Positions 32,051 through 45,453 of a stretch of DNA of 64,000 nt are shown here, in pieces. A model generated the notes under the pieces. It did not search any database. It was not told the origin of the DNA and worked only from the letters and a program-made list of their open reading frames with translations. The DNA is from Mauremys mutica. Lineage: Eukaryota; Chordata; Testudines; Geoemydidae. The position numbers were made by a program, and so were the translations under genes. The DNA lies in the NCBI RefSeq assembly GCF_020497125.1, contig NC_059075.1:44490003-44554002 (forward strand). The letters are read 5' to 3'. How positions within the stretch are numbered: the first letter of the stretch is position 1; the number at the start of each line of letters is the position of its first letter.

Positions 32051-35000
32051 TTAGAAGATGGAGACAGTATATGAGGCTCTTGGGCCTCTGTGAGGTTCCT
32101 CACTGCAGACCTTTCATTAGGGAAGTGGACAGATGCAGTATCTGGGTCAAACACAAAGCAATCGGTAGTAGTAGGCACATGTTCTGTTGCAGAGAGGAAG
32201 TCTGGGAGGCACATGGAGCTCTCAGGAGAGGCGTGACACAGTTTGCAATGCAGAGACGGAATTCTTCCATGCTGTCAGTCTAGGTGGGCATCAGGTAATA
32301 AATATATCACTGAAGGGAAGATACAGGCCACATTCTGCTCTCATTTACACCATGGTTACTTATCATAACTCTGGTGACTTCATTGGAGTTACTCCTGATT
32401 TACATTGCTGGGAGAGCAGATTCATATTCATTGTCCTTGTACCATATAGAGCACACCGAAAACTTTAGCTTGCATGTGAAAAATTAGCTCTGTCCAACTG
32501 GTGTTGATTTAAAGAGTTATGTGATCACCCAAAGTGAAAGACAATGAGGCTTTATTTCCCAGTGTTGCGTAACTGAGCCAAAGGCATTTTAGTTCTCAAT
32601 TTCATGTCTTGCATTTTCCAAGGGCAGCAAATTGCTAACTATATTGTTCTATTTTGTCAAGGGCCGCAGAAAACTGAAATATCCACCTAATAAAATATAC
32701 GTCTTAACTCACTGAACATTCAATTCTATTTCTATATCCTAGCACATAACAAATGAACAAACGGTGTTGGGCAGGGACACCCGGTAAGAAATTCCAGGAC
32801 ACAATTGAAAAACTGTCATAATTATTAATAGGTGATACTGTAACTCTTAAGGCTAAAAAGAAATGCTAATAAATACAGAAAAAAGCATCTGCATGCTCAA
32901 TAACTCTTAAACTATCTGAAATAGCTCATATTTCTGAAAAGTCTATTTTATATTAAATGCCACTTAGAAAGCATTTCAATTCAACTGCAGTGGTAGATAA
33001 AGTTTGTAGAAATTCAATTAAGTTAATTTTATGCTCATAATTAGCATTTTTACCAAATAAGCTATTTATTTTAGAACATGTTTAAACAAGACTGTCAGCA
33101 TATGCCCCAAAACAACAATAACTCAGCTATCTGTAAAATGTAAGCAACTGCTAAGAAACTTCCAGATTCAGTCACAGGAGATTCACGTAGACGTATTTTT
33201 TCTGAGCTGCAATAGCCAGCTACTCTATCTCAGTGCTGCTGATTACTTGACCTACAAAAACATGCCACAGCCCAGATCATTTAGTAATACTTACCAGTTT
33301 CAGGCATGCAGCTCACGGCTCTGCTGCTCCTCAAAATTCTAACTCTTTTTTGGTCCACATACGTATAATAGGGAAAAAAAATCCACATAGTATTTGGGGA
33401 AGCCACATATGAAGAACTGCTTTACATGACCAGCTAGTACAACGCTGCCCAGAATTTCAATAGAGTGCATGGCAAAGTTTGCATGATGTGGTTGGCAATG
33501 AGCACGATGACCCCACTTGGGTGGAGAGCTAGGTCTGAATCCAGGATCTTCAGTGCTAAAAGTAGAACTTCTATCAGGTGTTGCAGAAGATGTACAACTC
33601 CAGGGAGAAGGGATGGTCCTGTGGTAAGTCACTAGTAGCCTGGAGCTTACGTGATCTGAGATCAATTTCTGGCTCTACCACAGGCTTCCTCTGTGGCCTT
33701 AGAAGAGCCATTTGGAGTGGGATTTTTTAGAAGCAAGCAAAATTTAGCATTTCCACAGCACATTTCACCATTTGTTTTCATACAAAATTAAGACCAAAAA
33801 AATGAAATTTCAAAAATCTGGTGGGACAGAAACTCTGAAAAAATTTAATTCAGAGATGTCAAAATGTTTCATTTCAACATTTTGGACCTAAATGAAAAAT
33901 TTCAGCATTCCTAAAATCAAGAAGTTTTATTTCAGTTTATTGAAGTGACCATAAGTGCTTTGTTTTGAATAAGTTAAATGTTAAATTGCATTTTCCCCTA
34001 AGGACACATTGCTTCACGGGAGTTGTAGTTCAGGAGTCTGATGTCCCCGTTCTCCCCTATTTGGTCACGCTTCCTGGTCAGACTACATCCAGCATACAAT
34101 ATGTGCAGAGTCATGTAACTCCAGTGGTGCACCATGGAACTCAGTCAGAGGACAATTTACATTGAAGTTTGGGAAGATATAGTCCTCCAAAGAAGCCAGG
34201 CCTGTCGGAGAGAATGAGGGCCCAAAAAACCAACTCCATAAGGCAATGCACAGATAGAGGGAAATTTTTATTTATTTATTTTCAGTCAGGAAAATTGAAA
34301 CTGGATATTTAATTTCAGATTGGTTTGACCCAGTTAGGAATATTTCTTTAAAAAAAAACTGACCTAAAATGTCTAGTTTCAAAACAGTTCAATAAACCAC
34401 TAAACTGCACTTCCTTCTACATGCAGTGCCTTTTGGGAATTGTTTTGGGGCCTCCATTCTTTCCTGTAGGCTGGGCCGGAACTGTCTCTTTATATATATT
34501 CATACATCAGCTAGTACAACAAGACTGATTTTGCTTGAGGCTTCTAGGCTGTACTAGAATATCAGTAAGAAATTATCTGAGGTTTTGTTTAAGTTTATTA
34601 TTACACCTTCTTTTTAATTAGCTTAAAATGGGAGTGTTGTGTCTATTGGAACAAGATTCCAACTTGGAGGGGAGGAGCTATGGTTAGGCAGGCGGGTGGG
34701 CATTCAGAGTGATCCCGGTTAATGTTTGCATTTGCCAACAGATACTACAGAACAGGAAGTTTATAGATATAGGGGGGAAACTGGCAATATCAGATACCTT
34801 CCATGTAGTTGTTGCCCCGGAATTTGACATTTCTGCATGTATTCCAGAACTTGACAGTACTGCAGTCAGCCATTTTGTATATTCAGCCACTGCTATCTGA
34901 AAACCAAACATCACATAGCTAGGAATAATCTTAGGCCTTTGTGAGACAAGCTGCATATTTTCAGTTTGTTAATCAGAATGGGAAGATAGGACAGAAAGTT

Positions 35001-35365
35001 ATGGAAGAGAGGGAGTGAACAGCAATCTTGGTTTTAGGTGCCCCTGATATATTGTTGTTATGACTGGAAATATTAGAAATGCTTTGAGAAAATGAGTAGT
35101 TTGTTGAAATTAGGAGAATTGGTGATCCAGTAGAAGTTATTATGCTGACCCGTTAGGAGTCACTCACTATAGGTTATATGTTTTGTTAGAGTTAGCTATA
35201 AAAGATTAGGTGAAAGTAAATACCTCAGAGCAGTCCAAGGGAGCTTTCTCCAGGAAAAGAGTTGACATCTAAAATCCCCATCAGCTGGACGGAAAGAGGG
35301 CCCCTGGAAGTCCGGCTGGTGATTACTCAAAACCATCTCAGACTGTGGGTAACTATCTATTGCTT
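32051..35365. other. Non-coding DNA with relics
   Basis: Contains a palindromic relic at 32326-32423 and AT-rich repeat-like sequence at about 33730-33920. No gene recognised. Confidence 0.5.
32326..32423. repeat. Palindromic MITE-like relic
   Basis: ggccacattctgctctcattt on the left faces gagagcagattca on the right as inverted complements, with cttcattggagttact in the centre. This matches an old palindromic amniote repeat ('ttctgctctcagttacac'). Confidence 0.5.
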
Positions 35366-35445
35366 TTATTTGTTAGTCTCTAAGGTGCCACAAGTACTCC
35401 TGTTCTTTTTGCAGATACAGACTAACACAGCTGCTACTCTGAAAC
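35366..35445 (+). mobile_element. 5'-truncated Penelope-like fragment
   Basis: 80 bases of the same 3' end as at 9.13-9.22 kb (tttgttagtctctaaggtg to ctgctactctgaaac). CTATCTATTGCTT flanks it on both sides (35353-35365 and 35446-35458), a perfect 13-bp target duplication. Too short to include the hammerhead-like part. Confidence 0.8.
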
Positions 35446-35458
35446 CTATCTATTGCTT

Positions 35459-36501
35459 ATGTCTGTGTGTGCTTAAATCTAATAAATTGTAGTTTTAGAT
35501 AAAAGCACACTTACTAGTATTAATCATTTATCAGATGGAAATTGTTGTATTCCTATTGATTTATTCCTGAAACCACCTGGAATGAAACAGTTAAGTTACC
35601 ACTGTTTTGGATTCTGAAAACCAAAATAACTGTTGGGCAAGTACAGCAGTTGCCATTAAAAGGTTAGTACTTGCCAACACATAGATTGTTGAATATGCAT
35701 TCTGGCAATTGTTTTCTGACTCTTATAGCTCAGCTTTGGTCTGTTGCAGCTTCTTTGTCACAGGTACCCTGAATAATGCCTCAGCTAAGAGAAAGATTGA
35801 ATTCTGACAACTGAAAACATGTAACAGTTTATCATTGGCTTTGTTAAGCAAACCTGTTTGCTTGATGTTATTTTCCTCCTACAGTGGTGAGTATACTTGT
35901 GGATGCATGATGTCTTTTTCTAAGAAAAAGCTGTTAGGATAATGGCATTATTACTGAAAAACATCAAGGGCATACTTATTTTGCTAGTTGAAAATTTGTT
36001 AATTAAAAGGCAGTATCATATGCTCACCTCTTTGAGCCAATTGTATGATTTGCTACCTATGTAGGGCCCACACTACGTCTTCTAAGATGGAAACATGATC
36101 CTGTTTATTGCCCGAAGCATATATCCTAACCACTGTGAAGGTGACTCCAATAATTCAAACAAACTAATACAGGCTAGTATAACCTTCCTTGGTGCTGGCA
36201 GGTTTCCATCTCCATAATGAAGTTCACTATTCAAGGATTTGTGAGTATCTCATTTTGAACTATACATATGGGTTGGCTTCGTTCCACCTTTAAGAAAGAA
36301 AGAACCCCACAATGAAGGACAATTCAAAAATACTTTTCATTGCTGGTGGATGAGGCTTCTAGTTTTTTCATCTTCAACACATGAGATAAAAGTGCAGATT
36401 GATTTTAAAAAAATCTTTTACATTAGAAGAACCCAAAGTACTTTTGTTGGGCTTATAAGGATGGGGCAGGAATGTGCTGTGACAAACTATGGGAAACTTT
36501 G
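35459..36501. other. AT-rich non-coding DNA
   Basis: Nothing recognised. Confidence 0.5.
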
Positions 36502-36509
36502 TCTTAGGG

Positions 36510-37028
36510 CAGGGGCGAGCAAACTTTTTGGCCAGAGGGCTGCATCGGGTTTCAGAAATTGTATGGAGGGCCGGTTAGGGGAGACTTTGCCTCCCCAAAC
36601 AGCCAGGCGTGGCCCAGCCCCTGCCCCCATCTGACCCTCAACACTTCTTGCCCCAACAGCCCCCCTGGGACACCTGCCCCATCCACCCCTCCTGATCTCT
36701 GTCCCCTGACCACCCCCCAGAATCCCCACCCCTGACTGCCCCCCACCGACCCATCCAACCCCCCCTCCCCTTCCTGACTGGAGCCAGCCACGCACCACGC
36801 AGCACAGAGCACCAGGTCAGGCCAGGCTCTGCAGCTGTGCTACCCCAGGAGCTCGCCACTCGGCTGCCCAGAGCATTGCACCCGCAGCACAGTGAGCTGA
36901 AGCTGTGGGAGAGGGGAACCAGTGGGGGAGGGGCCGGGGGCTAGCCTCCTAGGCCAGGAGCTCAGGGGCCGGGCAGAATGGTCCTGCGGGCCGGATGTGG
37001 CCCAAGGGCCATAGTTTGCCCACCTCTG
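36510..37028. mobile_element. hAT non-autonomous element, perfect 8-bp duplication
   Basis: Starts CAGGGGCGAGCAAACTTTTT and ends TAGTTTGCCCACCTCTG, inverted hAT ends. TCTTAGGG flanks it exactly on both sides (36502-36509 and 37029-37036). The 519-bp interior is C-rich and non-coding; its open frames in several phases are a composition effect. Confidence 0.93.
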
Positions 37029-37036
37029 TCTTAGGG

Positions 37037-40000
37037 TGTGTCTTATTGACCTATACATAATGCATTACTAAATGAAGAAACTCTGAGAACACAGACCCAT
37101 ATACCTCTGGGAAAGTTTGGGTCTGAACTTTATTATTTGTATTGCAGGAGTGTCTAAAGGCAGGGCCACTTTCTTCTAGGCACCACACACACACACAAAA
37201 TCACTATCCACCCTAAAGAACTTTTCAGCTTACCCATAATTCCATAACAGCCTAAACCAAACCATAGGACTAAACCACCACTCTCAGCTTAGAGGAGTTT
37301 TTACTGAACTTCACAATTAATTGGTTTCCAGTATCAATAGCTGTTAAGTACACAGGTTGCCATTAGAAGTTATTACTGTTTGCCTACATTGTTATCGGGG
37401 ATACTAGAGTTTTCCCTTGTACTCAAAGCAGGAAATAACTGCAATATTTAAAATACCATGGTGTCATAATTGCTGGTAAATGCTGACTCTTTTATATAAA
37501 ATTTTGTAGCTGACATCTAAGACTTGAATTCCACCCTTATTATGAAGCAGATATTACTATAGCCCCATAGGATGATGTCAGTTTCTGAGAATGAAGTGTC
37601 CAACCATCTTCTCCCAAAAGATAAAAACCAAAAAACAAAAGCCATGGCCAACCACCTCCAAGCTTCTAAAATAATTATACTATCGACTAACTAACTAGCT
37701 GTGAAGGATTTAAAAACTGTTACAGGTAAAATAGAGTAAGTATGAAGCTCAGCAAAGTACATAACATATCATTCAAAATATACATAACACACTACAACAA
37801 TCTGAAAAGGGCAGAAAGGTTTCTTAATAGAAACTGAGCTCTCTCTTTTGACACATAAAAATACACGCTGAATAGGGGGCTACATGTCAGTGAATTAAAG
37901 TATTTTACTCTTGAAGAGGAGTTCTCCTAACTCCAGTCACAACATCAGCTGCCTTTCCCCTCCCGAGCAAGCCACAGGCATCTCCTGAAGCACTTTAGCA
38001 GAAAGGCGTTTTCTCTAGCACTCTAGAAATGGCAACAATCCAGCTCCTGTACAAGACCATGCATGTTCAATTGTGGCCACCAGAAGCCAGTTCAGTGAGC
38101 TTGCCACGGCCCAGCTCAGCAATTCTCAACTGGTGAGAGGTGACCCAAGAGTGTGGGTTGCAGCTATGTGTTCAAAGTTGCAAAATTCTTACATCTAAGA
38201 CCTAATGGGAACCAAGGTGGAGAGATGCAGGGAGGAAGAGCTGCTTCTCTTCCCCTTCCTCTTGCTGACACCACCCTAAGATGAACATTCCTCACTTCCC
38301 CATCCCCACAAAGCACACAGGGCTCAGGTGAAAGGCAAGGGAAGCTGCATGTCAAGGGGCTGTGCCGCCTGCTTGTGGGATAGGCCATCTTGTGAGTCAT
38401 AGACTAAATAAAGTTGAGAACCACCAATTAGAGACTACTAACATAGTAACACAGCTGTCCCTGCTGTTGCCTTTCCTCCCCTTATTTCTTTGTTTATTCA
38501 TCTAGTGTGCATGGTATAAATCCTAAACTACGAGCCCTCTGGAGCAGGGAATATGTGTGGTTTATTTGTACAGTGCCTAGTACAGTGCCCTAGTCTTTGT
38601 TTGGAATCATTAGCTGCTAATAAATACAGATAGTATAAATCAAAATAGTAAGGCTAGCAGATACGCTTCAGTGAGCGCTATAACACTATCTGGGGCCTCC
38701 TCACATTGCTTCCTGCTGCACATCCTTCCCATCTACCCTATTGCCCTATGATAAGTAGAGAGTCAGAGCTGAGGATATATACTGCTTCAGCGATCAGTGT
38801 CCTGACCTCTGGGACTGAAACCTGGCCCTTTACTGTCAGAATTGAAAAGAAGTTGGTCACCATCCACCCAAAGCATCTTCAAGTGATTTAAAACATCAAA
38901 TGGTACACATTCAAGTTGAATTAGAGATCTATTTTCTAACTAAACAGGTCCTGATCTCTCAAACTGTCACTCAATTTTATCTAGGGCGGTATTGCTCCAA
39001 ATGCTTACCCACTTCCCTGTGAGACTCATCCGCAACTTTTCCATCCTGCTTTCACCGGAGCAAAAACCATCTCCCGGATGACCTAAAACATGATGGCTGG
39101 TTGACATCAGACACTTGTCCCTCACAGGCAACCTACTGTGTAACGTGACAGACTTGGCTCAGGACAGAACATCAAGGAGGCACATAATGCATTCGGTGGC
39201 CTCTCTGCTATCCAGACAGCATGAGAACTAACATAACCTAACCTCTTGCCCCATGGAAACCCTCCCTCACTGGCAGGATTTGAGGAGCAGATGAAGCACC
39301 TACTATTATCCTTTCCAGGCTAATCTTTGGCTCTGGAGTGTAGCATTTCAAAGGGTACAAAAATATAGAAGGCATGTTGTAGGAACAGACTCTATTGTTC
39401 TCCACATAACTTGTTCAAAATGGAGTAGTAATTTAGCTAGCACAGAACAAAGGAAAAAGCGAGAGAATATTTCAATCAAGAAGTGCCCACTGAGGCATGT
39501 AATTAATAGGAAAGTTGTTGATGAGTGCCCATTGTATCAGAGGCAGGAAAGGGCATTGTTTTAATGGTTCACATAAATGAGTAAAGACAACTTGATAATT
39601 ACCTTAACACAACCATGGACCCAGGCTAAAAATGGTACCACTAGGAAAACAAAGGAGCTAACTCAGAGATTTAAAATGCATTTGAAGTTTGAGGAAAACT
39701 CTCTTTCAACCAGACTGCGCTTGGTATTTTGGGGAGAAGTCAAAATGGGGAGAAAAATTAAGCTGTTCACAAAACTAGCTGAATAAAATAATAATAAATA
39801 ATAATAATGCTTTGTACTTTTGTATTGCCTTTCATTAAAGAATCTAAGCTGGTAGACTGCTCTAATTCATGCCAGCTGGCAAAAGCCCATAAAAGACAGT
39901 CCATCAACTGGGGATAGGCAAAGTGCCAAGAATTCCAGCTATTCCCCCACCTCACTACTTCCTCCATGTCCTCACATCTCTCTCCAACCACTGGTGCAAT

Positions 40001-42444
40001 GGACACGTAGGAGTGAGCTACACCAGCTCTACCCCTGCTGGGAAGTCCTCCCCTCCTCCCCCAAAAGTTAACTCATATACAAAGGATACAACAGATCAGA
40101 GAATCTGGCCCAGAGTTATGCTCTGTTTCAGATAAGCATCCCACTGCTTTGCCAAATATATTGTCTTTAAACTTAGTTGCAAATTTCACATAAACAGGCG
40201 CTCCTGAAATTTCCAGTGCTTCCCAATTCTGGTCCATTTGGAATTTCTGCAGGAACAACCTCCTTTGTGGTATCTGGAGACTTCTGCCATTTCCTTAAAA
40301 CATCCTGATATTTTTAGGGGCACACAAATAAGCCAGTTTTGAAAATTTGGCACATTTACGACTCATTTCTGCCATCCTTATCATATGGAGTAGTATCTTG
40401 TTCTTCAATGGGAGTGGAGGCTGCTTAGCACTTCCCCCCCCCCCCCACACACATGAGTTTTCAGACCCTCACAGTATTGAATCCTATCTCAGGCAATTGG
40501 CAAGATTTTAAGCCAGGCCATGATGTTTACCAGAGAGTATCTGCATAAACCCATGTTTTCAGATATAATCTAATCTAAAGTGAATTTATAGGATTTCTCC
40601 AGTGCTGAAGTAGTTGGGAGAGAAAAAAAACTTCAATGTAGATATATTTTAAATACTTAATTTTATCAAAATAATAGAGACCCAATCAGAACTGAGTGCA
40701 CTGAAAATGTTTTGTTCATAAATACAGCTCATACATTTAAAATGTAAGGTAAGAAAACATTTCTTAAATAATGTTCTGAGTTTCTGATTTCTCTCCTGTT
40801 TTTAACAAACTTAAATTAGAAAGTGGCAGGATTTATCTGTGATGGGATCTCAGATGGGATGGGGTCAGGTGGGACTCTCAGAATATCAAAATGAAGGCCA
40901 GCACATCCTCTGGAATACTGTAAACACTACAGTGATTTACAGCCAAAATCTGATGCTCCAGAGAATTTGGGTTGCCCTGGGGCCTATCACCAGTCCAAGG
41001 TCTTCTCTTGCCTGCATGGTCCCAGAACTGAATTTTTAAAAAAATATTTAGGAACTTGTAAGCTTTTAATTTTAAGCCTCCATACTCCTGCGCAGCAAGT
41101 GAATCCCCATCAGAGTGAGATTAGGTAGGATACAGTCATCTCATTCTCAGTTCTCTTCTGTCGCCTTGCGTCAGCAGACTGGGAATTGCTCTATTCATTC
41201 CCAGACTCAGAGCAGCTTGAATTGTCAGCAAAGGCTTAGCACAGTTTGCTATTCATCCCCAGCCTCACAGGCAAAGGGAAGTAATTTTGTGAGAATTTCT
41301 AAATAGGTCTGGGGAGGGATTAGTCACAAAAATTCAAATCTTTGGGGACAAGATTAATTTTAGAACCACATGGAAGCGTTCTAGTGCTTTTCAGACTACC
41401 ATAGAGGCAGAGGCTGCTTTCAAAGCATGACAGGTAATATTTCCGTCACTGACTATGGCAAATCTATTAAGATGCCACTTTCAATTTTGATCAGCCATCA
41501 TACACGTTGTCACTTGTGGGCCCAATACTGCAATTCTTACTCACAGTGAATAGCAAGTAAATGCTAATCATGAGTGGGGTTTCAGAATCAGGACCCTCTA
41601 TTAGATGTTTGCAGTACTCAATGCAGCACCTATACAGACAATCCCCAAGGTTATATCAGTAGTTGTCCTTATTTCTAATTAGTTGGACCCTTTTTCTTTC
41701 ATTAATGGAATTCTTTAGTAGAGGTTGTTGCTGGCTCCTACAAAGGGTAATGCTCAAAGAACCTTCTCCCATCCTTTGCACAAGCAGCAGCCAATTACAG
41801 TCCATGTGCTGTCCTGAGCTTTAGACACTCATATGGGTTTGCACATTCCCTCTCTGATTGGTCTCAGGGGGAATGCATGCCACACCTTCTCACTGCATAC
41901 CAGGGAGGTCCTGAAGAGTCATGTCCATCTTGGGCCCAGACGTATCCCCAGTAGCCACATACAGAAGGGACTGTTTGCAGATTTCCCAAGTCTCTGTCAA
42001 AGTGGAGGGATATGCTACCTCCCTGACACTACTGCCTTTTTCTCATAAGGAGAGAGCCTGAAGATGGACCAGAGCTGGGAAAAGCATCTCTCTGCTCATC
42101 TGTAACTCCACTCCAGAAGAGAGACAGCCCCAAACTGTGCTACCTTTTGCAAAGAGCAACCTTGATACTGGGGTCTATCCCAAAGAGAGGAATGCTGGAA
42201 GCTCAGCTTCAAAAGTGTTTCATTGGCAGGATGCTGAAGGGTGGACAGGTGCACCCACACCAGGTGTGGCTGACCTTTGTCTTGTGGTATCTCATAGGAT
42301 GCAGGCAGATTTCAGAAGCTTCCTCCCTCCACAATGCCTCCTAGGGGTCTGTATATATGATAGTGAGGGATCCAGACTGCAGCCATCTGTTCTGCAACTT
42401 CCCTTCAAGATACCTAATGCATGGTATAAAATTATATGTAAGAC
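37037..42444. other. Non-coding DNA
   Basis: No gene recognised. 38117-38426 may be a worn hAT element (cagcaattctcaactgg ... ttgagaaccacca). 38520-38640 matches an old amniote repeat (gagcaggga, tacagtgcctagtaca, ctaataaata). A C run is at 40434-40447. Confidence 0.45.
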
Positions 42445-43100
42445 TGTCACATTCTGGGGTGTCAGCCAGACCTGTGAGTGGTTCTGTCACCACCTGCCCT
42501 GCAACCTTGGGTGCCTCACAATGTTTTGCTGTTGTAGCTCCCAACCTGGGCCACTCACAGAACAGCCAAATAGCATATAAGTCACACCATTAGTGTCTGT
42601 ATACATCTGTAGCCCTGTTTCAGCAGCTCTGACCCCAGCACCCTGTCAGCAACACGCCAGTCAGACTCTGGCTTCCATCAGCCTTAGTTACTACTTGCAA
42701 GGTGACCTCAACATACTTCCAGTCCCAAATTTTCCCAGCTGTCTCCTGGACAGTTCAGATATTAACGTCTGTTGCTCCTATAAAGAATCAATATTCAACA
42801 GTTTGCCACTTTCAGTTTAAACACAGTACAAGGTTGGTTTAGGTTAAAAAAAATGCCAAGTGGAGCTGGCAGCACCCAGGGCTGGGTTCAATATCTAGGG
42901 GTTCCTTTTCAACAATAGGACTGGTTCGAGCCCTCACCCAGTAACCTGGGAAAATTACAGACCACCCCTGGGCACCTCTGAGAGGCAATACTTCCCCACT
43001 CACAAACACAGAGTCTGAGTGTAGAAAAGAAACTTTTAATGAAAGGAGGGAAGTCATCTGACATTAATTAGGGAAAATACCACAAGCAGGATCCATAAAC
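42445..43100 (-). mobile_element. Probable LTR, right border unclear
   Basis: The plus-strand left border TGTCACATTCTGGGG would be the 3' terminus (...TGTGACA) of a minus-strand LTR. On the minus strand an ATTAAA polyadenylation-like signal near 43040 precedes a long CT-rich part. The wording (agagtctgagtgtagaaaag, acttttaatgaaagg) is one I associate with a repeated turtle LTR. The 5' border and target duplication were not found. Confidence 0.35.
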
Positions 43101-45448
43101 ATAAAACCGTGAGCAGGACACCTGCCCCAGAGTATTTGGGGAAGTGCTTTGTGCCTCATGTTCTCCGCTGGCCTTGCCACCTGCTTGTCATTGGCTGCAT
43201 TGCCAGCCAATTGTCAGTCACCTGCTGCCACATGCCTCTCTGCTGTGATCCTGGCAGGTCAGTCTCTTAGTGATTTTCTGCTCTTTGCAGGCTGGGCAGA
43301 AATGCTGTTCCACAAGTTATTTCAGCTTTCATCTGAGCACTTTAAAATAACTAAAAGGCTCCTTATGAAGCCTATTTAGCTCTATCTTTGAATAGTGGGG
43401 AGGAATAGGTTAAACCAGACCTTAGGGAGAGGCTCTACCTCCTGGCTGGAATACCTGTCCCCACCCCTCTTACTTTCACATGGCTCTGGCATTCGAGCCC
43501 CTGGCTTAATGAGGTCCTTTCAGCTGAGGGTGACCCCCCTCATTTGGGACAGGTTAAACACTGTTCTGCTCCCCTTTATTCATACAATAAAGACAACATT
43601 GATAACATTTAACTACCCCTGCATTCATTATTAAAGTGATTTGTAACTCAACACCAGCCAAGGTTTATCACTTTGAGCAACACAGCTCTATCACCTGGAT
43701 ATCTTGGCAGAGTAGGTGTTCATGTAAATATCACTTGCTCCTGAAATCTTTCCCCCTCCCCAACTAGCTGTCAGAGGAGAACTCATTCAGAGCCTTCAAG
43801 GGGTCTAAAATGTGCTAGGTAACGGACTCTCTGCATTTCTATTATTGGAACTTTCTTTTTCAAATTCTTCCAGGCTGAAAGGAAAACTTTTCTCTGTCAT
43901 GAATTTTTCCTCTAAGGAATCTTTTTTTTTAAAAGTTAGACTGCACAAACAAATGCAGTGATTCAAATGTTTTTATTAACTGCAAAGACTACGATGCATA
44001 TCCTTGATGAGTGCCCGTTGACTTACTTTGACGCCAGACTACCGGCTCTTCACCTGGCTGAAGATGGTGCTCTCAAATGGCTAGGCACACTATGCATATG
44101 CTGAGAGATTAACTACAAAGTTAGGCAGTTGCCTGACCACTCTGGGCTGGTCATATACCATTCTGAATGGTAAATGCCACACGATTGGAGGTAAATTTTA
44201 ATTGTGTTACTCACATGTCTCAAAATCCTTTAATTTTGAATCTATAGTGCAGTTCTAGAAATCCTGAAGAAGGAATACAGGTTTTCATATCCTAGATTTC
44301 CATACAGGAAACTTTAACTGCTACTCGTGGAACAGCCTCTTGCAATCCATCCAACATTGCACAGTTGCAGGAACAGAGAAAATGCATTTATTTGCAGAAG
44401 ATAGTTTTCTAGTGGCAGGCAAGCCCACCTCACTGCCCAATACTTCGGTGACTGGATGAAAAGCTAATTCTGGACATCAGAGCACTTGTTTGTAGCTGTC
44501 AGTGTAGAAGCAGCACTCACACTTGGAAATGTTTTATTCAACAGAAAACACTGGGATAGATATGCCCCTTCCTAATTCTATGCTGTGTGCACCATGACTG
44601 CACCACATGCTCTTTTCAATAGGGAGATTCCTGTGCAATGCACCCAGTAATAAATTGTCATCTATATCAGAGAAACTTAGCTTTTCAATATGACAGAAAT
44701 TCATTTTGAGGAAAACTAAACAGCAGGAAAGAATGTTTCTCTCATGCTTCCCTTTCCACCTGTTTAGAATTTACATTCATAGTACACAGACAAGACAAAA
44801 AGAAGAATTTCAGTTCTGTGAGAATTTACGTTTTAGAGAGACCAGAAGGGTGAGGTAATATCTTTTACTGGACCAGCTTCTGTTGGTGAGAGACAAGCTT
44901 TTGAGCTTACACAAAGATCTTCTTAATTTTTGTTAGTTTGAGACATCCTATTTCAGATGCCTTTAAGATGGTTTACCAGCATATTAGTGCAAGCATATAC
45001 ATCCTGAACAGCACTGGAGCCAATATTGAGGCTTGCCTGGGCATTGGATCACTGCCAGGTATCCTAAGAGGCCAAGAAGAGGTTTTTCTCCTTGCCATAT
45101 GTTGGAAGTAGCTTGATAGCAGAGAGATAAAAGAGACTCAGTTCAAGAAATAGCAGTAAAGGAAGCTAGCCTGGCAGTCTTTGTTGATACGTTGTTGTAA
45201 AAAAATAATCACAGTACTGTAAAGAATTCTTTGCACTGTGGATTAAGCAGTTAAATTAGAAGAACAAAAGATTGATTTGAGTTCTTCACTTCTAATTCCA
45301 CTTCTAATGTCTCCTCTGAGATTATTTTCTGTGCAATGAAAGCTGTGAAAAAATGAAGTCAGAATGGCATGCATTAAAAAACCAGAGATGCCTTTTTGAC
45401 ATATCTACAGAGATATGCACTTTATACAGGAAACAAGTACTTGTTATG
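43101..45448. other. Non-coding DNA
   Basis: Holds the repeat at 44848-44925; the LTR above may extend to about 43.7 kb. Otherwise nothing recognised. Confidence 0.45.
44848..44925 (-). repeat. Second Penelope-type family fragment
   Basis: gggtgaggtaatatctttt ... ttggtgagagacaagctt wording, the same family as 21044-21131. Read on the minus strand, the hammerhead-like positions are worn (GAAA has become AAAA). Confidence 0.5.
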
Positions 45449-45453
45449 AATCT

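Noticed and set aside
36487..36859. Overlapping open frames on the minus strand
   Set aside because: All lie inside the C-rich hAT element and run in three phases at once, a composition effect.
38117..38426. hAT element
   Set aside because: Ends look hAT-like, but the right end lacks CACTG and no 8-bp duplication is found; mentioned only within a non-coding stretch.
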